Below, piece by piece: positions 29,401-38,012 of a stretch of 64,000 nt of DNA. Location of the stretch: the NCBI GenBank assembly GCA_944548615.1, contig OX155952.1, forward strand, positions 25,059,224 to 25,123,223, given 5' to 3'. Each line of letters opens with the position of its first letter. Position 1 is the first letter of the stretch. The notes under the pieces were generated by a model that did not search any database, was not told the DNA's origin, and saw only the letters and a program-made list of their open reading frames with translations. The position numbers were made by a program, and so were the translations under genes. The stretch is from Micropterix aruncella. Its lineage: Eukaryota > Arthropoda > Insecta > Lepidoptera > Micropterigidae.

Positions 29401-32400
29401 TTTCAGCATCTCTGGCATCCAGTCATAGAGCATTACCTTCCAGTGCGTTGGAGGCAGAATGCAAAAGTCCCCAATTGTTGTCCAATCATTCTGGCATTGA
29501 AGGCCAATAGCATGAGCCATACTGTTGCTGTCGTAATCTCCCTACAAGAGTGACTTCTTCAAGTCCACATCACTCATGGCTGTACTGGCATACCACAGAC
29601 CAGTACCATTCTGGCTGATTCCAGTAAAGAACTTTTTGTGGAAGTCTATGCGGGTTTGTAGATCATTTGAATCACTACGGCCACTTATTACGTGCTTCAA
29701 TATTGCCGGATCTTGGGAATTGCACAGAATCGTATTTTTGGTTATACTTCACAGATTTTCCGAAAATAAAACGCACGGAATTCTACCGCAGTGCGCGGTA
29801 ATCGTTACTCTCCAATACTCCGTTACTCTCCAATATGATACGTATTTAAAGGAATAAGTCCAAAAATATATTTTTCACTAATTTAGTAATGTTGTTATCG
29901 CCAAACACACGAGAAGACTCGAATTCGAAGACCAAGGATCAAAGGCGAGAATTATATATGTAAAACAACAGCATTATTTAAGTAAATAAAATAATTTCTG
30001 CCTAATATTTCTAATACAAAAATTCAGATTTAGTGATTTATAAGACAGAAAAAAATGCAAAATTATTATGAACTACAAATCCGTTACGGTGGTTTAACCG
30101 GTCGGAAGCCATCCTTCGCGCGCAAAAAACTGCACCGTAACTTTTTGGTCGATTTTGTAAATAAATTCTAACAATATCGTTTTTTCATGAATTCCCTCTT
30201 ATAAACCAATAATAAAGCTTATTATAAATAGGATAGAAAACGAATTTACCGCGTGAAATTTGTAGGACCCGACGTTTCGGTGACGTTGCAGCCGCCGTTG
30301 TCAAGGGTAAACTGAAGAGCTGTCAGTCCGTTGTTTTGCGGGTAGGCCGCAAACCGCTGCCGCCACTGCGTAGGTTATAACGGTGGTGGGGGGCCGGGCT
30401 CGGAGCGCGGGAATTTTTAAAATCCGTCTTGCACACAACACTCACTGTATCCTGTTTTACGTCTTTGCGTTCGGCGTTCGGCGGCGGGAACATTTTAAGA
30501 AGAGGGTTCCACGTAGAAGAGAGTTTGTAGCCGTCATCTCTATTGAAGTTCGGAGTTCTTCTTATTTCAATGGCTTCCCGGATCATGCGAGGAAAGTAGA
30601 ATTGTTCCTTCGATAGAACAATGGGATTTTGAAACTGCATCCAGTGGTTACTTCCGCTATCCAATATATGTTCGCAGATCGCCGATTTTTCTCGCTGAAC
30701 GTTTTTAACAGCTTTGATGTGTTCTGTCAGTCGCGTGGCTATGGGCCGTTTCGTTTGTCCAACGTAGGCTAGACCGCAGCTGCATTCGACTTTATACACA
30801 CCCGGGGTTTGCAGTGGTATTACATCCTTTACAGGCCTCAAAAATCGAGCTATATTTTGGGTCGGTTTGAAGATCGTTTTTATATCGAATCTGTTTAGCA
30901 TCTTACTTATTCGATCTGTCACGCCCTTGACGTATGGTAAGAATGCTCTTGATCTGCTCGGTTTTTGAGTTTCGTCCGTATTAGATCGTGTGCGTGTCTC
31001 GTGATATTTTCCGTATCCATTTTTCCTAAGGACATCATTGACATGTTCCATCTCCTTCGGAAAATGCTCAGTGTCGCATAGATCGCGTGCTCGATTCACG
31101 AGCGACGTTTGCACTGAACGTAGATGGTAGGGATGATGGTGTGAGCTTGCATGCAAATATCTGTCCGTATGTGTGGGCTTCTGATACGGTATATCGGAAG
31201 CCCACACATACGGACAGATATTTGCATGCAAGCTCACACCATCATCCCTACCATCTACGTTCAGTGCAAACGTCGCTCGTGAATCGAGCACGCGATCTAT
31301 GCGACACTGAGCATTTTCCGAAGGAGATGGAACATGTCAATGATGTCCTTAGGAAAAATGGATACGGAAAATATCACGAGACACGCACACGATCTAATAC
31401 GGACGAAACTCAAAAACCGAGCAGATCAAGAGCATTCTTACCATACGTCAAGGGCGTGACAGATCGAATAAGTAAGATGCTAAACAGATTCGATATAAAA
31501 ACGATCTTCAAACCGACCCAAAATATAGCTCGATTTTTGAGGCCTGTAAAGGATGTAATACCACTGCAAACCCCGGGTGTGTATAAAGTCGAATGCAGCT
31601 GCGGTCTAGCCTACGTTGGACAAACGAAACGGCCCATAGCCACGCGACTGACAGAACACATCAAAGCTGTTAAAAACGTTCAGCGAGAAAAATCGGCGAT
31701 CTGCGAACATATATTGGATAGCGGAAGTAACCACTGGATGCAGTTTCAAAATCCCATTGTTCTATCGAAGGAACAATTCTACTTTCCTCGCATGATCCGG
31801 GAAGCCATTGAAATAAGAAGAACTCCGAACTTCAATAGAGATGACGGCTACAAACTCTCTTCTACGTGGAACCCTCTTCTTAAAATGTTCCCGCCGCCGA
31901 ACGCCGAACGCAAAGACGTAAAACAGGATACAGTGAGTGTTGTGTGCAAGACGGATTTTAAAAATTCCCGCGCTCCGAGCCCGGCCCCCCACCACCGTTA
32001 TAACCTACGCAGTGGCGGCAGCGGTTTGCGGCCTACCCGCAAAACAACGGACTGACAGCTCTTCAGTTTACCCTTGACAACGGCGGCTGCAACGTCACCG
32101 AAACGTCGGGTCCTACAAATTTCACGCGGTAAATTCGTTTTCTATCCTATTTATAATGTCAAACAACCGCGATAGTCTTCGATTTCATAAAGCTTATTAG
32201 TCATGCATATTATATATTTATATAATGTATACGCGGGGCGGCCAAAGGGGCCAAGCATTGATCTGTCAACTATGTAAAATGCCTATTGTTAACATTTGAC
32301 CGGTTAATATAATTATAGGTTTCGAAGAGAGGAGTGAATAGGTGGTAAGGCTAGCGCTCACATGTGGCAAGACAGCTATCCTAAACCTACCACAGCCAGT

Positions 32401-35400
32401 CGTTAGTCCGGAGTCGTAGTATAAGAGGAGAGAAGTATAATGATGGGCCCGATTCCGGTCGATGAATTCCATGGTAGCTCCGTTTGTATATATTAAGGGA
32501 AACCTTATAATTCTACCGTTCTCCCTGCAAAGATAGCAAAATATCCGTATTTATTATAAATAAAATTTAATGTATCTTTTAAATATAGTGGCTTTCTTTT
32601 GAATATAGTGGCTAAAATGTTATTTTTATTTATATACATATTAAAATCATTCAATTAACATTAAACCATAGAAATTAAAGATGATTTAAAAGCTGTTCTT
32701 TAAAATATTATGCAGATTTTAGTTTCAATTTTAATTAAGGTTTGAATGGAAGCCGAGTCTTTTTTCGTTTATTTATTTTTTATTTGTTTATTATCATGGT
32801 TATTAATTTTGGGTGTGTCCACTTATCCCAAAGACTAATAGATGCTTATGAATGGGCGCTATTGACCAGTCAGCAGTTGGATCATTGCCAGAGTTCATTA
32901 ATCTGAGTAAATAGAAATTGTTTGTGCAGTCTATTCATATCGCTTTGAGTCATTTCGTTATTTTGGTTGGCAATTTGTTAAAAGGTGATGATTTTTCAAA
33001 CCAATACTTTGACCTCATTTGATAGTTTCACCATATATACTTGCGCAAGTAAGTGAAACATTATTAGCAGAATTAGGTTTTAGCCTTTTACAAGTATGTT
33101 TGTATGGCCTCAATTATAAAAATTGAGTTACCAGTCACATAAAAATTAAAGTCAAAGTAAACAATATATCAAGTATTAATTTAACTAGAACACTAGCAAA
33201 CATTCACAAAATCATTTCATTCGCCTTGACGATTGCAGGTTGTTTTATTTTTGAAAAAATATTTTGGCACATGAGAATGAATCATATGAGACTCAAAGCG
33301 TTGATTATACATGGTATAATATTGTTCAACTCCATTGTACGATTTGGCAACCCTTCTAAAATGGTGAAATACAGGTGGCACTGATAGCATTGACGGCTTA
33401 GCAGATAGTGGCCAAACTAATAGAAATTTATTTGGTGATCTTTATTAACATTGGTAAAGAATGGTTTTTTAATAAAGGAAGAATTGATTATAAAATCCCA
33501 ATAATTTAACCAATAAAATAACATTCAATTGTTAGGACAATCAATCACATTTTTTTATATAGGCTGATTAAATCATAGAAATAATACGGAGAGATAGAAT
33601 ACCATCTATTAGTCTATCTGAAAATTAAAGTGCGTAATTATTGCGTATTGAAACCTGTATACCAAATTATAAATTAACATCTTTATGTAAATAATATTAA
33701 AATAATAAGAGCTATGATTTCAAAATTCGTTTGTTATTACATTATTATTTTATACCGTAGGTGTGTTTAGAGCGCCCTCTACAGTGCTTCGCCATACTGT
33801 TATACCACGAAAGTCGCCATATTGAACATAATAAGAGATTAATAAATTTTTGGAACTAGGAGTGCCATCTATATGTTGTGTTTCTTAGTAAAATCCTGGT
33901 TGCCAAATTATAGTACGACATTGAGCAATTTAATACGCTATATAATCAATACTTAAAATTTCAAAACTGCACTGTCGGCCACTTCTGATTAAGATTTAGT
34001 TCAAAAGACGCATACAGATTACCTTTTTGATTTCAGTAAGAAAGCGGTTGAAGATGTTCAAGGCCAGGGAAAGGTGTGCGTTTTGGACATTGACGTCGAA
34101 GGAGTGAAACAGGTCAAAAACATGGACTTTAATCCGATTCTGGTATTTGTGAAGCCACCATCTATGGACGAATTGGAACGAAGGCTTCGCGGAAGAAACA
34201 CTGAAAATGAGGAATCGTTACAGAAGAGATTGAATGTCGCTCGGCACGAATTGGATTATGGTAATTTTCTAATTTACAATGACTATTTAAAACTTCCCGA
34301 GAATGAGTCAGGTGGTAAAAATATGTGGCATATTTAAGTTGTAAACAGTGAAAATTCTATAATTTTTGAACGGACCAAAAAAAAACATGCAGGAAAATAG
34401 TCGATGCAGGAATAGGCGATGGGAAGTTTAAAATAACAGTAATTCCAGTAACTAAGTGTTCATCATACAAAAACTACATAGTACATCATACAAAGACTAC
34501 ATAGTACATCATACAAAAACTGCATAGTACATCATACAAAGACTACATAGTACATTATACAAAGACTACATAGTACATCATACAAAGACTACATAGTATA
34601 TCATACAAGAACTACATACTGGCATAAAAAAATCCATAAAAAATGAAGTAGATAAAATTACCACGGGGAAATCTAAAAATTATTAGATAAAAAACAAAAA
34701 AAATATTTTTTTAAAAAGTCCCACAGTAAAGTTTGTTTTTTCTGTGCTACAAAATGATATTTTTCTAAGTTTCACTTATTTATGCTAATACAAAAACGCC
34801 TTCATTGGTTCAAACCACACATATGCCTTCAAAAAGGTTAGTATTGGCGGCGGATCCTCACCATCTTCAACCTCTTCAACTATCCTTCAACACTGCTTCA
34901 CCACAGTATACCAACCCTTAGCTTTACTCTTGAGCTACAGGGCATTGCGGGAAGAGGGTGAGTGGAATGTGGGCAGAGGGGTACGTCCCGACGAATGCCT
35001 TTGGCTAGCATTATGCGCAGGTAAAGGCTGGTGACCTTTTCGAACGTTGTATATCTGCGGGGGCCGAGTAGCGGGACATCTGGCAGCCATATCCGAGCCC
35101 TTACGACTCTTGAAGTATTCGCTTTGATTTCAATTTTGTTCTAAGAGAAGCTACTGTCTGGTATACTGTGGCTTCACATTGATTTCCTATTGGTTGCAAA
35201 AATGAAGATTCGGGAAATATCCGAGCGAGATTTCACTATTAGTTTGTATTTTTCTTCTGCAAGATAATTGTGAAATTTGAAACAAGTAATTTCCATAATT
35301 CAATAATAAAAATATGGAAATTGAGATTGTTTTTGATATATTAAGATCATATTTTTAATTTTCAGGAAGTGTTCCTGGAAATTTCCACATTCTAATCGAA

Positions 35401-35604
35401 AATGACAATGTTGACAAGGCCTACGGACAGCTGAAAGAGTTTGTACTCAGCAACGTAAAGGTCGATCAAGGTATAAAACATTTTAATATTGGATTTTGAC
35501 CATTTTGGGTATACCTATTTGAGTGCAGAGTGCATTTTTGAAATTTTTCCGTCTATACTAATTGGCACTTTCCTTTTTTAGCAGGATGTACGAATTCCGA
35601 ATAA
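26413..35604 (+). CDS. Guanylate kinase
   Basis: Exons: possible exon 1 26413-26437, then 26500-26767, 34037-34260, 35366-35470 and 35585-35604 (or from 35582). The kinase converts GMP plus ATP to GDP plus ADP in nucleotide recycling. Exon 2 holds the P-loop GPSGSGKST and the GMP-binding segment [30 protein letters not shown] follows. Exon 3 holds [12 protein letters not shown] and the lid region [17 protein letters not shown]. Exon 4 ends the core with [14 protein letters not shown]. Length is 201 residues from the ATG at 26511, normal for the family. The ATG at 26413 would add 12 residues ([12 protein letters not shown]) in frame if a GC-AG intron (AG|GCAAGT to TTTTAG) is used, a plausible mitochondrial presequence. 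The last intron has tandem acceptors. Intron 2 is 7.3 kb and carries most of the nearby transposons, including the Penelope palindrome. Confidence 0.95.
26991..27724. mobile_element. TA-flanked transposon remnant with about 90-bp inverted ends
   Basis: CAGGGTGTTTGGCAGA at the left and its inverse ending AAACACCCTC at the right continue as matching arms (GCTAGCTTT...AAAGCTAGC). TA borders both ends, the pattern of Tc1/mariner-type elements. No transposase frame is present. It is within guanylate kinase intron 2. Confidence 0.75.
27765..28205. repeat. Repeat X, copy 1
   Basis: A block of about 430 bp runs from AAACAAGTAAATATATTAAA through GGTACCCTATGACACTCGG to CAGTCGTGTAAAAA. It recurs at about 43640-44092, 54885-55600 (interrupted) and, reversed, 61160-61385. 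Coding capacity and terminal repeats are not evident, so the class is unknown. Confidence 0.7.
28519..29590 (-). mobile_element. Family C retrotransposon, copy d (longest)
   Basis: In reverse orientation this copy adds sequence upstream of copy a: [17 protein letters not shown], then [18 protein letters not shown], a C-x2-C...H...C knuckle, before [17 protein letters not shown] and [14 protein letters not shown]. Several frame breaks are visible. The 3' side abuts AAAAAATAAAATAC, probably its tail. It lies in guanylate kinase intron 2. Confidence 0.75.
29591..30093. other. Guanylate kinase intron 2, no feature seen
   Basis: A direct repeat CCGTTACTCTCCAATA occurs twice near 29808-29835. Nothing else is recognisable. 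Confidence 0.35.
30267..30308 (-). ncRNA. Hammerhead-like motif, left arm
   Basis: Mirror copy of the motif at 32070-32111, read on the minus strand. See that entry for the layout. Confidence 0.35.
30323..31181 (-). pseudogene. Penelope-like RT end plus GIY-YIG endonuclease, left copy
   Basis: Inverse copy of the frame at 31187-32055, with the same residues through RKTTD at the end. The frame stays open past the palindrome centre into the other arm, but those N-terminal codons are antisense sequence and not real protein. It lacks nearly all of the reverse transcriptase, so it cannot support its own copying. Confidence 0.85.
31187..32055 (+). pseudogene. Penelope-like RT end plus GIY-YIG endonuclease, right copy
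   Basis: The element-derived frame begins [15 protein letters not shown], the end of the Penelope-type reverse transcriptase, and runs to a TGA at 32053-32055. The GIY-YIG nuclease follows: [15 protein letters not shown] supplies the GVY...YVG pair, then [11 protein letters not shown] with its Arg, and REAIEIRR with the likely metal-binding Glu. A basic [10 protein letters not shown] tail ends it. Penelope-like elements use this nuclease to nick the target for primed reverse transcription. Upstream codons to 31087 in the same frame come from the antisense arm. The nuclease itself looks intact, but the polymerase is missing. Confidence 0.9.
32070..32111 (+). ncRNA. Hammerhead-like motif, right arm
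   Basis: ACCC (32070-32073) can pair with GGGT (32108-32111) as stem I. Between them come TTGACAA in the place of the CUGANGA core, a 19-nt stem II region (GGC...ACC) and GAAAC-GTC just before the presumed cleavage site. Penelope-like elements are known to carry hammerhead ribozymes in their terminal repeats. Core positions 3 and 8 differ from consensus by C-to-T and G-to-A changes, so activity is doubtful. Confidence 0.4.
32318..32490 (+). mobile_element. Family C retrotransposon, copy e (3' end only)
   Basis: GTTTCGAAGAGAGGAGTG, CACATGTGGCAAGACAGC and GAATTCCATGGTAGCTCC match the 3' UTR of copy a in the same orientation. It starts immediately after the family G MITE. Confidence 0.7.
32491..33770. 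other. Guanylate kinase intron 2, AT-rich
   Basis: No ORF, hairpin or named repeat could be supported here. Confidence 0.4.
33785..33952. repeat. Repeat Y, copy 1
   Basis: CATACTGTTATACCACGAAAG to ACGCTATATAATCAAT recurs at about 59495-59655 with roughly one change in ten bases. The class is unknown. Confidence 0.65.
34461..34619. repeat. 23-bp minisatellite
   Basis: About seven units of CATCATACAAAGACTACATA plus three bases in tandem, with few substitutions. It lies in guanylate kinase intron 3, 200 bp after exon 3. Confidence 0.9.
34905..35175. mobile_element. MITE-like element with CACAGTATACCA ends
   Basis: CTTCACCACAGTATACCAA near 34905 is answered by TGGTATACTGTGGCTTCA near 35160. 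The interior is GC-richer than its surroundings and non-coding. No target duplication is certain. Confidence 0.5.
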
Positions 35605-36641
35605 AACCCCTCAGTCGAGAATGGGATTGCCTATTGTACGTTTACTCCCACTAACACTGTAACACCTAAGCATGACCAAGAAAATCTGTATGTCATTGTT
35701 CCCAGGTTGTGATAATTTAGTAGTTCTTTTCTTTAGTGACTAATTTCTGATCCCAACGAATCCTTAATTCAGATCTGCTTTTATGTATCTATTTTTAGTA
35801 ACTTAGATTGTGAAGATTGTATCCCGTTTAATTGTAAGTGTTATGTACAAATTGAAAAGTATTTGATAGTTTATAGGATTTTTATTTACTGTCACAAAAA
35901 CTGAAATGCCAAAATGATATAATATTTTTATTGATTTTACCAGTTTTACGGGGATCTCGATGCCTGAATGCGAAGATCAGAAGTACTGCTGTGTCGCCAG
36001 TCAAATTTTAATCTATTCCTAAACGATTGCCATTGTCTACGGTTGTGATGTTCTACATTCAGAATTCTAAAGAAGTTTTATGCATTTTGCTATGAGTATG
36101 ATAATTTATTTAATGGGGACGTGTGCGGAAAACTTTTTGTAGGTGGCGCTAGCGGCAATCACTGCGGCGACCGGCCCACACATCGTACGAGCGAGTGATA
36201 TTCCACGCGCGGTGCGTCGCTCACTTCACACCTCCTTGGGCCGGTCGTCTCAGTGCCCTTTAGCGGGAAAAAAAGTATCAGTAAAGATCCCCATTCCTGG
36301 AATACAAGTCTCGAAAATGACCGCACTTCCTAAATACTTTCCCAAAAAGATAGAATCCTTGCATTCCAGGAATCTATTGGCACTAAAAAAATGTGTAATA
36401 TTATTCTCTGTAATATTGTCCTAGACGCCTAGATTATCCAACAGTTAGGTGAAACTCCAAATTTATATTTAACATTAGGGATGTTCCTGCAGTATTGTGC
36501 AAATTAATGGGTCATTGTGATTTTTCGTTTTTTGCATATTGCAACACTGAACGTTACTTGAGAGCTCTCAATACAACCAATTCCTGTGCTTTTTGAGTAA
36601 CGTCATTTGGAAATTCTACGAGATTTTTAAAGTTTTGTCTT
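35605..36641. other. Guanylate kinase 3' UTR and downstream region
   Basis: An AATAAA at 35600-35605 overlaps the stop codon itself and is too early to use, so the 3' UTR should extend. A hairpin at 36172-36250 has arms GCGACCGGCCCA/TGGGCCGGTCGTC and looser inner pairing (GAGCGAGTGA/TCGCTCACT). The frame at 36143-36424 resembles nothing known. Confidence 0.4.
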
Positions 36642-36927
36642 TTAACCGGTCGGAAGCCGGCCTTCGCGCGCAAGATACTACACCGCAACTTTTTGGTCAA
36701 TTTTGTAGATATCATTACAATATATTTTTTTCATGAATTCCCTCTTGTTATCTAATAATTAATCTTGTTAGTCATGGATGTTTATATATTATATAATATA
36801 TATTATATAGGGGCCAGATACGCGTGGCCCCCATATTATGGGGGCCACGCGTAGCCGAAAGGGCTACGCGCGGATCTGTCAAAAGACGCAAAATGCCTTT
36901 AGGTATTGTTGGCGTCCAACTGGCTAA
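36642..36927 (+). mobile_element. TTAA MITE family G, copy 3
   Basis: TTAACCGGTCGGAAGCC opens it; GGCGTCCAACTGGCTAA closes it, with the right TTAA decayed to CTAA. Inside, 36820-36852 is a perfect palindrome with 16-bp GC-rich arms (ACGCGTGGCCCCCATA) around one base, absent from copies 1 and 2. Confidence 0.8.
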
Positions 36928-37078
36928 AGCTGTGTGCTGTGTAGTCATTTTGTGTAAACAATTTGCGCAAAAATTGTCACGGGTCAACACACTTCTATGA
37001 CCCGAGGCATTGCCAAGGAGTGTGGAATACTGTGGAGTGAGTCAGAGGGCAAGCAAAAAGTAAGATTTTTACGTGAAG

Positions 37079-37226
37079 CCCGCTTCATAATAAGTTAGCC
37101 AACATATGTGCCATTGCCTATGCCTCTCTTGCTCCTTCCCATACATTCTTCACACGTCACAGTGGTGCTGACTGCTTCCTTTTTAGCGATATGACCCAAC
37201 ATTGGCCAACTAGTATAGCGGGCGTA
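37079..37226 (-). mobile_element. MITE family D, diverged reverse copy
   Basis: GCCCGCT ends and inner TTGGCCAATGTTGG, ACGTCACAGTGGTG and CCCATACATTCTTC match the family D element at 6591-6725 in reverse. Confidence 0.55.
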
Positions 37227-37568
37227 TAACAGACACGAATTCCGTGAAAGCGAAGAGATTAGGCTACTGTGGGTGAAACAGAAAGTTGACACCGAGAGAT
37301 GACAGTTTTTTTGCTTCAGAATAGCAAGTTTTACTCATGGAAAACAAATCACAAGCTGCGACAGGACTTAGCAGCACCTGGTGTAATAACTCACAACTTC
37401 ATTGTCCGAAGGAGACTTTGATAATCTGGTAGAAGGGCTTTTCAACTACAAAAAAAAAAAAAAAATCTAACCGATTGTATGAAGAAGCAGAGGCTGCTGA
37501 GCCAGAAATTATGCCAGCTGGACTACAGAAAATTGGAAAAAGGTTTTATTTATATACAATACTTTCTA

Positions 37569-37645
37569 TTAACCGGTCTGAAGGCAGCCTTCTCCGGCAA
37601 AAAACTGAGCCTCATCTTTTGGTCAAAAATGGTAATTGTATAATT
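37569..37645 (+). repeat. TTAA MITE family G, left-end fragment
   Basis: TTAACCGGTCTGAAGGCAGCC followed by a decayed ACTTTTTGGTCAATTTTG-like block. No right end is present. Confidence 0.5.
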
Positions 37646-38012
37646 TCACAAGCAATAGATGATTTTACTATAAAAAAATAGCTATGATTCCATTAATTTG
37701 CACCATCCTACACAATACTCGTAAGAATTTGATATTCCTTGAATTTTCGGAATTAAAATTTTATTGTTACAATGGCAAGATATTTCTTCTATGTTAGCAT
37801 AGGTAAATTATATTATCTATACCTAAATATAATGCATTTTTTGTGTATGTTGTACAATGTTAATTTAGATTTAGTTAAATAGAAACCATTGTAAACAAAA
37901 ATCTTGGTTTTATTTTTATTAAGTAATTTGTGTATAATCAGAAATAAGTCAAAATATGGAAGCCAGAAAAAAAGAACACTGTTGATTTGATGCTGTATCT
38001 ATAGCGAACAAT

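Larger units (their letters stand above)
30223..32186. mobile_element. Palindromic (head-to-head) Penelope-like element
   Basis: Two nearly identical arms (about 30223-31181 and 31197-32155) are inverse copies meeting around a 15-nt spacer. Each arm is a 5'-truncated Penelope-like element encoding the end of the reverse transcriptase and a GIY-YIG endonuclease. The right arm continues about 30 bp further (ATGTCAAACAACCGCG to CTTCGATTTC). An 11-bp direct repeat ATAAAGCTTAT flanks it (30212-30222, 32187-32197). The same arrangement in miniature occurs at 16118-16492, and a diverged single end at 53260-53513. Confidence 0.93.
30094..32307 (+). mobile_element. TTAA MITE family G, copy 2, carrying a Penelope-like insertion
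   Basis: TTAACCGGTCGGAAGCC opens and GACCGGTTAA closes the MITE. The internal order matches copies 1 and 3 up to CTTATAAACCAATAAT, where the 2-kb palindromic Penelope-like element interrupts it, then resumes at TTAGTCATGCATATTATA. Excluding the insert it is about 240 bp. Confidence 0.85.

Noticed and set aside
31087..31186. N-terminal part of the Penelope ORF ([15 protein letters not shown] residues)
   Set aside because: These codons come from the antisense arm across the palindrome centre; the element-derived frame starts at about 31187.
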